A DNA stretch of 64,000 bases from Omphiscola glabra. Lineage: Eukaryota > Mollusca > Gastropoda > Lymnaeidae. The translations under genes were made by a program, and so were the position numbers. Of this stretch, positions 11,616 through 23,897 are shown piece after piece (positions within the stretch are counted from its first letter, which is position 1; every line of letters starts with the position of its first letter). Location of the stretch: contig OZ024811.1 of the NCBI GenBank assembly GCA_964017045.1, positions 13,421,818 to 13,485,817 on the forward strand, given 5' to 3'. The notes beneath the pieces were generated by a model. It did not search any database, had not been told where the DNA came from, and was given only the letters and a program-made list of their open reading frames with translations.

Positions 11616-13377
11616 TATTTTAAGTTTATGCAGTTAAAATTCATTAAACAATTATCCACACATTTAGAAATAAACTTTGTAGAGTATTGTGAATTTTGAT
11701 CAGCTAATATTTAAATATTCAATTTATGAAAAAAATATATATTAAAGCTCCAGCTTAATTGCAATAAATCGTAGATTTTCACTTAAACGTTTGTTTGTGT
11801 TCTGTTCATTGACTTTGCCCAATTGAGTAGACATTTTGATTATATATAAAACTGAAAAAGACCCACACGGTAAATTTGTCAAATAAAACATTGAGCTTGT
11901 GGAAAATAAAAAAATTGTGATTACAGAATGTGGGAAACTGCAACTGGAATTGAGAGACACGTCTTTTATTGTGGAGCACAGCTGAAAAAGTGATGCTACT
12001 AATTGATAAGTATTTACAGTCTATTTTAAACAATACATGTAATGCTTAATGCAGCAAGAAAGAACAGACATTGGAATTCTTCTTTACTTGTTCATAATTA
12101 TATTGGCTTCAAGCCCCATCACATTGGGTGCCGATGATGTTTTCATCCTCCTCTACACCCTTTTAAGTAGCACGACCGCTAATATACAAGTCATTATTAA
12201 AGCAGTATATTGTTATCAGTTTTGGAAGTGAGCTCGGAAAAACCCTTCAAAAACTTTGTTCAAATGTATTAATTTTTCTTCTGTGTAATATATATATATT
12301 AATAACAAGGGTTATGCCAGTAAACCATGGTGGCAGCAATGTGTGAACTTCCCATCTACTAAAGTTACTTGATACAACCAGCATTCAACTAATGCACTTT
12401 ATGAGATTCCCAATTGACATTCCTTTCCCCTATTTTCCCAGGTACGCCACAAATCCTGAACTATGTTAATATTATAATGTTAAGAAACCCCCCCCCCCCC
12501 TCCTTCCCACGCTTTACACGGCAGATATATTACACCAAAAAAATAAAATATTACCCACCCAACACACTTTCTGCATTTTTAAGAATCTCACTTAGCTCAT
12601 TTTTTTTAGAATGTATTCAATGTAATTAGTGCCATCTCATAGTGTAAGTTACATAATTACATTCAGAACTGTGCATTACAAGTGCTTGATTTCACTTACT
12701 CTACTTTTATTAAATGTTGTATACAAGTCTGCGTGGATGGTTTGAGTTATGTAAATTTATAAGTTACACTCTTGAAGTACTCTTTAAGTAAGACTTAACC
12801 TTTCCCGTTGACTTTGACTATGGATCCCTGTGAAGGGAAGATACATTGTGCAATATGCAAGGTCTCTGCACGGGCTTGAGACTGGAAATAGAAATCTTTG
12901 TTTTACGTGGTTTTTTTATAACTGCCTTCTGACTTTTTGGGTTTGTTCTCTGCTGGACAAATCGTTTCCATTTCATATCCTGCAGAAGCTTCAAAGTACA
13001 GCTACATAAGTGAAGGAATCTCGTTTGCAACTTTGTCTTCCTGGGCGTCACCACTAATGACCACTTTCAAAATATCAACAAAACAAATATTTGCAAAGTG
13101 AAAAAATGTGATGAATTGTAATTATAACGACAAATATTATTATTCATTGATCTAGTATTTTATCTTCTTTAATTTACTCTCATCGAAAAAACACATCTAT
13201 TCATATCGTTCAATCTATCATAGCATGAATGTTAATATGAAATAAATTGATCTATGCAATACGATATTCTGTGAGAGCGAGTTTGGCTAATCTTGCTATT
13301 AATTCAAAACATTTATTCACAACATTTTTTCTAAACATCACTTTCACCTTATTAATGTAATAGTAGGTTACAATCAT
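11616..13377. other. Gene-free stretch with one short dispersed repeat
   Basis: Positions 12322-12385 (CAATGTGTGAACTTCCCATC core, then TACTAAA) recur at 63943-63985, so this is a dispersed repeat. A patch at 12818-13054 is less AT-rich and open for 78 codons on the minus strand (basic, KPRKTK), but I recognise nothing in it. The rest is AT-rich with no supported gene. Confidence 0.4.
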
Positions 13378-13600
13378 AACTAGAACGAGCCTTGAACTGG
13401 AACCCTCAAGGAAAACGGAAAAGAGATAGGCCGAGGAACACTTGGCGCCGTGAAGTGGAAGCGGATACCAAGAAACTTGGCCACACTGGGGGAGGCTGGA
13501 GAGATTGGCTCAGGATTGTGTTGCGTGGAGGGCCCTTTTAGGCGGCCTATGTCCTAGAAATGACCACAGACGCCGATGAAGACATTCTATAACCTACTGC
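13378..13600 (+). mobile_element. LINE 3' fragment (reverse-transcriptase C-terminal tail)
   Basis: Plus-strand translation gives ALNWNPQGKRKRDRPRNTWR followed by a VEADTKKLGHTGG-like tail. This basic tail is typical of the C-terminus of molluscan non-LTR retrotransposon polyproteins. The same block recurs at about 19690-19860. Only this short tail remains, so it is a 5'-truncated dead copy. Confidence 0.75.
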
Positions 13601-13837
13601 AATGTTCTGAATTTTTGTTTTTATATTTGAATAATTTATTGAATATTTAAATTATCACTATCTATTTGTACTAAAAATTTCATTGAATTATGATTATGTA
13701 TCTAGTTTAAAAGTTATGTTTAAAAATGTACATCAATGACATTTTCAAATTTTGTATAATATGATTTTAATTGCTTTTGCAATATTTGAGTATTCTGCTA
13801 CATTTGGATTCATGCTATCTATTTTTATTAACAATTT

Positions 13838-14017
13838 AAATGGAGTAGCTTTATTAGTTTAAAAGTTTTCTATTTTAATGTAAAAATGTCTTGGCCGTTG
13901 TTGTAATTCATGAAACTTATTTTTTTTAAATGGAGTAGCTTTATTAGTTTAAAAGTTTTCTATTTTAATGTAAAAATGTCTTGGCCGTTGTTGTAATTCA
14001 TGAAACATATTTTTTTT
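13838..14017. repeat. Near-perfect 90-bp tandem duplication
   Basis: AAATGGAGTAGCTTTATTAG begins at 13838 and again at 13928. The following roughly 75 bases are identical apart from a T/A change near the end of the unit and the length of a T run. A recent tandem duplication, or an assembly duplication. Confidence 0.9.
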
Positions 14018-15613
14018 TTATTTTAAATTTGCCTTACTTTTAGATGGACATTATCTGTTTGTATTGAAAATGTATTGGTTTAGTAATTATGTAATTTTTT
14101 GTAAAATTGAATTTTTCGACTGTTGTCATTATCAACGCAATATGCTCATAAAGTCATATTTTATAAAATAAGGACATTCACAATTCATGTGTTTGGTTTT
14201 GTTAAACATTGTATTTTGAATTTCTCCTTCAAATTTAAACGCTCTAACTTTAATAGAAAAAAAGATACAATCAAAATAGTATATAAAAAATAGTATTAAT
14301 GCGATCACAGTTTAAAAAAAAAAATAAATACAAATCCAAATAGTGGTTTAAAATAAATCACTTAAAAATTCGCAACTTTTCTCCTATAAATGATAGAAAG
14401 ATTATCTTGGTGTCATTGGAAAGCTTAAAGCCATCTATTTGCAATCGTTATGCTTTTTGTCTGTGTCAGATGTATTTAAAAATTTGATATTACGAATACC
14501 TAACTTAATAAAATTTACATCTAGGTGAAGGTGGCTAGGCATATATGTTTAATTAGATAAGGTAGATATATTAAATCTATTGTATGTCATATTAGGTTAC
14601 AAATTTGTTTGGTTATAACTAGACAATAAGAGCTTTGACTTTTACTTTTACCAAATTGTTGTATTTCAAATTGTACATAATGCCTAGAAAATATTGATTA
14701 TTTATTGGTTGTACTTAGAAAATATAGGTTATAGTTTTTTGGGTACCTAGAAAATAGATGTTATAACTATTTGTATTTCTAATTTGTAACTTAATTATAA
14801 ATAAAAATGCATTAATAATTAAGCCTTTAAGTATTTCTCAAATAATAACGTAAGAGTTCTTTCCCATGGAATATCCCAAGAAACAAAAGGAAATTCCCGA
14901 TTTTATTTCGTTTTGTGAAAGATTGTCAGCCTGCTTTGAGGTTACATTTAACATTATTTTGTTAGAGGAGTTTAAGATTTTAATTTAATCCGTTCTTTTA
15001 AAATTGCTTTAAAAGCTTGTATACTAGTTTAAAACATCCAGTGGATCTTTTTAATAGTAAAATAAGTTTTCTGTAATAATATTGCACATATACATATGAT
15101 AATATGATATATATATGGTTTCACTTTCCAGTTGAATAAGTTACGATTTCATTTCTATTTTTATAACTATAGACTATAGATATATTTGAAACAATTTATA
15201 AATTTATAGATTACCTTTGAATTATATATATTTTTTTAAAAATTTCTTGGTAAGGAAAATACTTTTAAAAAAGTATTATACAGAAGGTAACAAATTACTC
15301 TCAAATTAGTGATTTAAAAGGTTTATACATTACTTTGAAAATTATGTGCTGAATTAATTTTCTTTCTAATGCTATCTTTTTAAATACAGTAATTAAAGTA
15401 ATGATTCATGGGAACAAATGAGATTTACATTATCCTTTATATTGACATATTAAGTTATCAAGAAAACAAAAATCTAAAAGTTGCAGCCGCTGATATAATA
15501 TTACCCGCGTTAGCAAGTCAAATGTTTCCCTTTCACTGCCTTACAACGTGTTTTGGCGCTGTAGCTGCAATATTTAACATGTATTCTCATTAACATTACA
15601 TAGTTATCACAAG
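14018..15613. other. AT-rich upstream region of the C1q gene
   Basis: AT-rich sequence with short repeats of a TAGAAAATA motif near 14686-14760. It would contain the promoter of the gene starting at 15614, but I cannot point to a convincing TATA box or initiator. Confidence 0.35.
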
Positions 15614-18600
15614 ATGGCAAGCAAGACGCAAGGTCAGAGATTTATAAACGTTATAAATCAACAAATTGATATACTAAAGGGAGAGAAGAAAACTGTACTA
15701 GACGCTGTAGACGATGCTATCAATCAGGTAATTGATGACTGGAATACATTTTGTTTTTAAATCTTCAAAGTTAATTTATAAAATCTTTCTTAAATCTAAG
15801 AAATAAAATATTTTTCAAAAAAAAAAAAAGAAAAATATTTTTATTTGAAATTGTATTTTTGACCAAGAAAGTAAAATATAGCCCTTTAATTATGAAGCTT
15901 ACATAAATCCATTGATAAATTGTAAATTCAAGTCATTTATTGTATCTCATGTGTAGGTACAAATGGAAGTAGATACCTGGATTAAAGGAGACCTTGTCAA
16001 TCAAGCAACATTTGCCAATATGAACAACAGAATTACGCAAGTTATATCTCTGTTTATGGTTAAGTCTGATGAAATTTCAGGTATTTTTTTAAAAGACAAT
16101 TTACAAAATTTATATGTTTAACAATTTTGTATTAAAAAATTAAAAATATCATATGTATTTTACTTTTCTATTTTTAGAAATTTAAAAATGTTCATACATT
16201 TTTAAAACTTATTATCAACTTAATTAAGATGGATTTTAAAGATGAATTATTCAAGAATCTATACTAATAAAATGTTTCTGGATTTAACCCATAGACATAT
16301 AGATATATTATAGCTCTGTGGATTTAACCATTGATGAAAAAATCAATATTTTATTCTTACTATTTTTATTGACACAGGTCTAGAGATTGAAGAAAATGAA
16401 AAGGATCTAATCCAAACATCTACGGCGACTAGCAATGATTCTACCAGTTACACAAAGGAAGATGTCCAAGAGACAACGATGTTTAGACAGTTTAGTAGAG
16501 AAGAGACGCTAAGAAAATCAGGTGAAACATATTCTTAGAAATATTTCTTTTAATTATGTGTACTTTTTGCTTGGAATTAGATGTATTCAATTGACTAATA
16601 ATTTCATAAATTAATTGATGCACTATTCATTGTGTCAATCAAAATACAATGCAAGCATGTCAATAAAAGGCAGATATCTATGTTGTGAAGGAGCTATTTC
16701 AAAATTTCACTCAAACCAATAAATTTTAAAAAAAAGTATGAAGCTAATGATAAGGATTTTCATTACTTTCATTCATTTTACTACTATGATTGAATCTAAA
16801 TTTTATTTATTTGTAATTATATTTATATACAGTTGCAGATACTGCTTATGTTACCACTACACAATTTGCCACATTAGAGAATGTTGTGTTATCACTCAAA
16901 AAGACAACAGAACAGTGTCAAGAAAAACAAGAAAATGTCCACAAAAACATGGAAAAATTAACAAACAATAATATAAAATCTCAGAAAAAAGTTCAAGAAA
17001 GACTTTCGTTATTTGAGAAAGGAAGAAAAGAAATGTCCACAAATGTTGATGTTTTGTTTGAAACAGTAACAAACATTGATGTGAAGTTAAACAAATTAGA
17101 AGAAGAAAATAAGTCCGTCAATGTCTCAATGGATGAACTCAATGAACAGACCAGCTCTGTTAGAACCTGTAGCAATGACGCCCTTGTGTCTATACAAGAT
17201 TTGTCAAAGAGTGTCGAGAGTACAAATCAAAATTATAATGAATTGTCTCATAAAATGAATGAACTGGAAATCTCCATTAATCTCACGTCAACTCAGAACT
17301 CAGAGAAAATTGAGAATATATGCAATGTCAATAAGGATAAAGTTAATGATTTGGTAGGTAATATTTAAAATAATAATATATTGTTATTATTAATGAATAA
17401 GGAGAAAAACTTGTTTAAACACTCCGTGCATTTATTTCAATGTTAATTAAGTTATTAACAGATTTAATTTTTATTCCTCAGCTAGATAATTACGATAAGC
17501 TACAAACAAGAAGAAAATTAAACACATTAAGTGTTATTGCTTTGGATTTTGAAATGACTATATAAACTTTACCAAGTATTTGAAATAAAAGTATTGGAAA
17601 GTTGTTTTTTTTTAATGAAAGGATTTAAAGAAAAAAACAACCAATACATAATCAAAAAGTTCTCATCCTGTATATTTGTATAGTAGAATGACTTACCACT
17701 CTAGGAATTATACTAAATTAACAGATTTTTGCTTCCAAAGTTTGGTACGGTTTGTCATATGCTGACTAAAAGGTTAACTCCCCTGGAAGAATTAAGAGAA
17801 CAATTAAATAAAAATCTCAATACAAGGAAAGAATTGACAAAAAAGGTATATTTACATTTTTACAATTTTATTATTGACACAATCAACTTCGTTAAAATTA
17901 ATTTTTGCTCTAGCAGACAACCTGAACGCATGAAGGTTTTCAAACAGAAAATTAGTATTTTCTTACAGGCTGTTCTTTATATGTTTAGGAATCAAGATGC
18001 TTGTCAGAAAAGTCTACTACAATAACTCTAATGGAATATGAAATCAAGATAATGACCAAACTAATCATGATCTAGTTGGACAAACATTGCTCTGGAAATC
18101 AACAGATTATGGCCTCACCGAAAGTAAACTGGTTAATTAGGGCTCCATTTTCTTATGAATGGAAGATGAGGTGATGAAAGAAAAAAAAAAATAAATGAAA
18201 CAAACCAATCCCAACAGAGTAATAGAATACTGCTTTACAGGAAGTGATTGTAAAAAACTAAAGGAAAAATACATGATATATGTTAACATGATCATTTCAT
18301 ATTACCCAATAATTTGTGTCCTACCTATATGGTAAGGCCTGTGACAAATACGACTTCGACATTAATACGAATAAACCCATATGTCTTGAAACCAGGTCGC
18401 TCCAGGAAAAGCTTACACAAACCTAAAATATCAATGAAGGGGCAGAAACTTCAAGACATAAAAAAGTCAAATGTTGGGGCACAACGGTCTCCAGGACAGT
18501 AACAATAGATGGTAAAATCAACAAACACATTTTCAAAGAAGATGTAGCATTCGGAAGGCTCCGAATGAGTGTGTAAGCGAAGAAGTTTCAGTCTTTTCAC

Positions 18601-21600
18601 TAAGCTGAAAGTTTTTAATGCCGCTGTATTAACATCACAGGCAAGGTTTTCAACCGCGTACTACTCAACAGGATAAAGACGCTGTTGACCCCCCTGCTGC
18701 GGGACCAACAAGCTGGCTTCCGCACCAAAAGATCCTGTACAGACCAAATTGCAACAATGCGCATTATCCTAGAGCAATTACTGGAATGGAACTCGCCTTT
18801 CTAAATCAACTTCATTGACTACGAGAAAGCCTTTGATAGTGTGGATAGGCAAACCCTTTGTAGACCATTGAGACATAATGGGGGGCCGCGGAAAATCACG
18901 GACTCAATCAGTAACTCCTATGAAGGGATGACCTGCCGCTTTGTCCACTGCAACATTTGACAGATGCTTTCCAGGTGAAGACTGTTGTAAGGCAAGGATG
19001 TTTGCTTTCGCCTGTCCAGTTTCTGTTGGCCATTGACTAGGTGATAAAAACATCCACACAGCAGAAGCGGAATGGTATACAATGGAGCTTGTGGGACCAG
19101 CTTGACGACCTCGATTTTGCTGATGCTCTTGCCCTTCTCTCCCATACCCAACAACAGATGCATTAGAAAACCGAAATTATTGCATCCAATTCTGCACGTA
19201 TTGGTCTTAATATACACAAAGAGAAGAGCAAAGTCCTCAAGGTCAATTCCACAAATACAACACCCATTAGGCTCGAAGAGGAATCGCTAGAAAAGGTGGA
19301 GAGCTTTGTCTACCTTGGCAGCATCGTGGGCAAGCAAGGTGGGACGGACGCTGATGTCAAAATAAGGGTTCAAAAGGCACGGGCAGCCTTCCAACAACTC
19401 AAGAATATCTAGTTACACTTGAGTAAAAACGTAAAGATAAGAACCTTCAACACCACGGTGAAGCCTGTCCGATTATATGATGCAGAGACATGGATAACTA
19501 CTGCTGTGAATTTGAAGGGAATCATCAATATCTGCTTAAAATGGATTCTCGGGATTCACTGGCCCGACAGAATCAGCAACCAGAAACTGTAGCAGCGGAC
19601 AAACTAGAAACCGGTAGAACAAGAGATCCTCCAGAGAAGATGGAGATGGATCGGCCAAACAATGTTAGGAAACCTGCCTCCAGCATAACTAGACAAGCCC
19701 TGAACTGGAACCCTCAAGGAAAGCAGAAAAGGCAGGCCGAGGAACTCTTGGAGCTGGGAAGTGGAAGCAGATACCAAGAAACTTTACCACACTTGGGGGG
19801 AAGCTGGAGAGATAGGCTCAGGATCGTGATGCCTGGAGGACTGTTGTAGGCAGCCAATGTCCTAGGAAGGATCACAGACGTCGATGAAGATCGGCTGCTG
19901 TTCCTCGAGGGTGAAGAAGCGAGCGAAAGAGAGAGCGTATTAACTATATTCTAGGGAGACGTGTACAGTGGACAGCAAACGTGCTGGACAGCTAAACCAC
20001 TCTAAAATACGACGTCTATGTAAACTTCTTCCCATAACTAGGCTGGACAAGGTCCCGGATAGAGAATTCCTACAGTTGGCTGACTTTTAGCACCGATACC
20101 CTCCCACGTGAAGGACAAGACAAATGGGCAGTGTGCGGTGTGAGAATTTCAGTCAGTAAACTTACAAAATAATTAATGTTTGGTGATCTCCCCAGAGGGA
20201 AACGAGTTGTACAAAAACAAAACGTTTAAAAGACCGCCTAAAAGCGTCACTCAAATCCATAGACATTGACCCTGCTTTATCAGGAAACACTTGCTAATGA
20301 TTGTACAAGGTGGCGTGACAGACTCACGGTCGGACCACAATCCTCCGTGAATAAGTGTATAAAGAAAGTGCACTGCAAGGAAAAGCACAATCGACTCAAA
20401 CCAACTAGGACCCAAAACAATGTGTGACTTATGGGTGAAAGCTTTCAATGCAAATAAGGAACTGACAGGCCACAGCCTACTTATTGTTGAATACAGCCTT
20501 GGTCATATTCGCATGCAACAGACGAGCAAATTAGCAACACGCATAAGGACAGATAAAGAGTACGCCTTAGGCAACTTCATTAAGACAATACTTCCTCTTC
20601 AACCCTGGAAATTAAATATTTACTTACTGTGTACTTTTTGCCACTAAATTATCACTTATAACGCATATAACCAAATTTATAACCAATGTGCCCCTTCTAC
20701 AGACATTCAAATAAAATAGGAGAAAGCACGCTTTGCCATCATCATCAGAGGCGCTACAGCCCACCACATCCTTCCATTCGGAACGATCCATGGCTTTCCA
20801 CCTCCACGCTTCACTGTCCGGATAAACAGGACTTGGTCCGTCATTACCTTCCGAAAAAACAAGAATACACTAATATAAATTTAAGGGCAGCTAGAATGTG
20901 TTCCTAAATCTTTCACATGGTCTTGGACCGAAGGGTACATTTCCAAATAGCCATTGGATCTGAATGAGGATGATGATTGTACACGTTTGCATGTTACTTA
21001 TTCAATAATTCTGTTCTACTACATTTTGTAAGGCCATTGGCAAATTATCCATTGGTAACAACGAGTCTACGTTTTTGTTTGACTAAATCATTTTGATTGC
21101 AGCACATTAACATTTACATCTTCAGTGCAATGATCATTTTTTTTTTACCTTTCATAAATCACTATAAGGTTGATGGACTTAAAAAAAATGTACACACATA
21201 AGAATGTTAATTGTAAATTCAATAAAGAATCAAACTCAATTTAAAAAAAAAAAAAAAATAAGAACCACACACACAAACTTTGACGTTTTATATGGATATA
21301 TTTTAACAAACACTGTTGTTTATGATTTTTTAAAAGTGTTTTTTCCTTATTAAATTGCGTTAAATGGTCATACAATTTTAATTCATCTTTAAAAAAAAAA
21401 ATTGAGACTAATGTAAAAAATTTAAAATAAAAATAACAAATATATTGAAATTATTTATTAATGTAAATATAATTCAAACAGGCAATTGTGCATTTAAAAA
21501 AGGTTTTATTATTTAAAGCTTTATTTTTACTCAATCTTTCACAGGTCGATATTATCGAGAGTCAGGAGGAAACAATGAAAAACCAGATAAATGTTACAAA

Positions 21601-23067
21601 GAGTAAGACAGATCATTTGGCGAGACAGATAAGCGATATTGTGGTTATTGTAGATAATACCAATCGTCAGGTAGCTGATTTTGGGGGTGAGGTAGCTCAT
21701 ATGAAGGTTGAAACAGACACAATGAAAGAACAGATACAAAATATGAAAACCAAAATAAATACATTGGAGGGTCAGGTATGTAGTACTGAAAGTCAGGAAG
21801 GCAATTTCGAGAGTCATGATGATATTATTGAAAGTCAGGGAGATAGTATACTTAATGAGTTAAATGGTACTGATAATGAAACAGATGGCACTGCGAATGA
21901 GGCAGATGAAATGGAGAGTCTTTTATATACTATAAGTAGTCAGGTATACAGCGTGGAAAGTCTGGTACATACTATGGAGTATCAGATAAATGCGATGAAG
22001 AGCCAAACAGAAACCTTGGAGATACAGATAGCTGCAATAAATAGCCAGGCAGAAACTATGGGGAGTCACATGAATATGATTAGACGTCATGCAAATACTA
22101 TGGAGAGTGAGATAGATACAATAAAAAGCCAAGAATATGCTATGGAAAGAAAGGTAGACGAAATAAAATGTAAAGAAGATTCTATGGGGAGTGACATAAA
22201 CGTGCTTCGCTGTCAAGTAGATTCTATGGACAGTCGGATAAAAACTACGAAAAGCCAGGTTGCTAAAATCTGCCCCAAAGTTACACAAATCGGTAAGTAA
22301 CGTTTTTTATAACTTTAAAAGGACACCATAAATATATAAATTATGTAAGGTTGACAAATGTTTAGACATCGTAAGCTCAATGACTATGTGTTAAAAAACA
22401 TAAGTTTAAATTTATTTTAAAAACATTTTACACATTATCTTTATCTTATATTTAACTTCGTATAAACAACGTTTCATCATTGTGAAATGGAATATATTTC
22501 ATCTCTTGACAAAGCTGGTAATTTTCAGTCATAATATTTTCTTTACACGTAAAAAGAATTTTGGATTAGTTTGACTTAGGGGTTAATATTAAAGCAATTT
22601 TTAAAATTTAAAAAAAAATTGTTATTTGTAATTATGGTGTATTTTTTTTGTCAACAGAAATCAAGTGCAATAGGCCTAATGTAGGATTCTTTGCATTGAA
22701 AACATTAACTCTCTCAGCTGGATGTGATGATGTAACAATGTTTGATGTTGTCGATGACTTTGGAAGTCACTTTGATGCTTCATCGGGCCAATTCACCGCT
22801 CCGCTAAATGGCTTTTATGTCATAAGCATTTCTGCAAGCTGCCAAAGCAATGCTTCATTTAGCATAAGGTGTTTTCAAAAGACGAACGAACACTTACGTC
22901 GAGAGTTCGATCATCGGTACCTATGCGCCGTGTACGAGAACAGATCCATAACGCGTTGTATTGAAATGACTGAAGGGGAGGTCATATATTTGAAATGCGC
23001 GTCGAGCGAGACAGCTCAGAATAATTTGATCGTGATTCAATTCTCATGCTGCATGATCAAAGGATAA
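15614..23067 (+). CDS. Coiled-coil protein with C-terminal C1q domain, seven exons, 721 aa
   Basis: Exons: 15614-15727, 15957-16080, 16378-16521, 16833-17353, 17741-17845, 21545-22292, 22658-23067. All introns are GT..AG and every phase joins, giving one open frame of 722 codons including stop. The start (MASKTQGQRF) has A at -3 and G at +4. I see no signal peptide or membrane helix. Residues 1-128 are charged and helical. Residues 128-301 (exon 4) and 337-586 (exon 6) are long heptad-type coiled coils; exon 5 (302-336) is a short linking helix. Residues about 590-718 are a C1q/TNF-like jelly roll with the signature FGSHFDASSGQFTAPLNGFY and closing QFSC. C1q domains trimerise and bind diverse ligands, and in molluscs many act in recognition, which I infer only by family. 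There is no collagen repeat, so coiled coils would provide oligomerisation. Intron 5 (3.7 kb) holds LINE debris. A broken copy of exons 1-5 lies upstream at 7698-11078. Confidence 0.85.
16833..17353 (+). CDS. Exon 4 of the C1q gene: first coiled coil
   Basis: Encodes residues 128-301, rich in E, K, N, Q and S with hydrophobic residues at heptad spacing (for example KKVQERLSLFEKGRKEMSTN). One cysteine-bearing segment, SSVRTCSNDAL, is unchanged in the upstream copy although neighbouring residues vary, which suggests constraint before the copy died. It starts after ATATACAG and ends at TTG|GTAGGT. Confidence 0.85.
18475..18640 (+). mobile_element. LINE fragment (RT C-terminal region), in intron 5
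   Basis: Reads TVTIDGKINKHIFKEDVAFG then a KLKVFNAAVL-like segment, the part of a non-LTR reverse transcriptase downstream of the FADD box. It changes abruptly at about 18640 into an upstream RT region of a second LINE, so two different LINE remnants are joined here. Confidence 0.55.
18640..19895 (+). mobile_element. Decayed LINE reverse transcriptase in intron 5 of the C1q gene
   Basis: Recognisable RT motifs in order, across several frames with stops: TGKVFNRVLLNRIK, LRDQQAGFRTKRSCTDQI, INFIDYEKAFDSVDRQ (motif A), a VRQGCLLSP box (motif B), then LDFADALALL (degenerate FADD), FVYLGSIVGKQGGTDAD, and the basic tail ALNWNPQGKQKRQ. Multiple stops and frameshifts make it inactive. It lies in the same orientation as the host gene. 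Confidence 0.85.
19940..20440 (+). mobile_element. LINE 3' fragment
   Basis: Contains KLLPITRLDKVPDREFLQ, a FGDLPRGKR-like box and KDRLKASLKSIDIDPALS, the order seen in the C-terminal tail of CR1-like RT proteins; the last block resembles the one at 31690-31780. Frames are broken. Confidence 0.6.
20700..20850 (-). mobile_element. LINE 3' end fragment with GATGATGAT tail
   Basis: On the minus strand it reads AMDRSEWKDVVGCSASDDD, the typical last residues of an RTE-like polyprotein followed by GATGATGATG. Only the extreme 3' end remains. The LINE at 38762-41570 ends with a similar tail. Confidence 0.55.
21545..22292 (+). CDS. Exon 6 of the C1q gene: long repetitive coiled coil
   Basis: Begins after TTTCACAG and ends at ATCG|GTAAGT. 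It encodes 249 residues with a strong 7/14-residue periodicity: Met or Ile core positions recur in units such as NTMESEIDTIKSQ, YAMERKVDEIKCK and DSMGSDINVLRCQ. The underlying DNA is also repetitive (TATGGAGAGTC-like units about every 42 bases), so the exon probably grew by internal duplication. A less regular acidic stretch (NGTDNETDGTANEADE) interrupts the coil near the middle. Confidence 0.85.
22658..23067 (+). CDS. Exon 7 of the C1q gene: C1q domain
   Basis: The acceptor TCAACAG|AAATC joins the single G left by exon 6 to make Glu, then IKCNRPNVGFFAL. The domain carries the usual jelly-roll landmarks: GSHFD..SGQFTAPLNGFYV in the first half and a closing IVIQFSCCMIKG before TAA at 23065. 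An AATAAA at 23533-23538 is a possible polyadenylation signal. Confidence 0.9.
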
Positions 23068-23135
23068 AGGGATTTATTGTGTATGTTTCATACTGAATTA
23101 TCAGAAGAAAAAGAAAGTTCATGCCTTTTTGTCGG

Positions 23136-23154
23136 GGGGGGGGGGGGGGGGGGA
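23136..23154. repeat. Poly-G tract
   Basis: An uninterrupted run of about 18 G just downstream of the C1q gene. Such runs are prone to length error in assembly. Confidence 0.9.
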
Positions 23155-23825
23155 GAGGACTATTTTGCGAATTTCTTTTTTATAAGCTATTGCACCTTGA
23201 AATTACGATGATGTCATGTGATATTTTTACATTATAACTATCTTTACATATTATATTTAATTTTTTTTGATGAAAATGACAAAGTATAAAATATTAATTA
23301 TGCATAGTTTCAAACGCCAGATTTTTTAATCAATATTGTATTGTGACGTCACACTTTTCATGCTGCGTAGGCAGGGACTTTTTTTGTTCTCGCTCAAATT
23401 AAACGTTAAACTATTCTTGGTGGTTGTCTGCTGGTTTAATTATCTTTCAGGTTAACTATCTTAGCAATATAATCTTTTCAACATGTTTTGTGTGTGCATT
23501 AGTTAAGTTTATTATTGCTTAATCAATTGACTAATAAAATAATAATTATTTTTTAAGGCTGTCTGAAGTCGACTTTTTTTTACGAATAATCCATACTTTA
23601 TTATTATTTAAGTTTAGAACGTATGTGGAGAGATATTTTTTTCAAGTTTAGAAAGATTTAAAAAGTTTAAACAATGGATTTGATGGAACGTGGTTTGAAG
23701 AGATGATTTTTTTTTTTTTTTACTTTCATAAAATCGTATAATACAACGCGAATTGATCTAATGCTTCATTTTGATGAATGTCTAGTTGTCTATTTAATTC
23801 CACCAAATTAATTCATTGATTTTGC
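23155..23825. other. AT-rich region downstream of the C1q gene
   Basis: No further gene is visible. It contains the AATAAA at 23533 and a T-rich run near 23709. Otherwise featureless. Confidence 0.4.
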
Positions 23826-23835
23826 ATTGGAAATA

Positions 23836-23897
<62 letters not shown>

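Noticed and set aside
18470..19895. Independent coding gene inside intron 5
   Set aside because: All recognisable segments are LINE reverse-transcriptase pieces with multiple stops and frame changes.
21539..22288. Minus-strand frames opposite C1q-gene exon 6
   Set aside because: Antisense of the repetitive coiled-coil exon.
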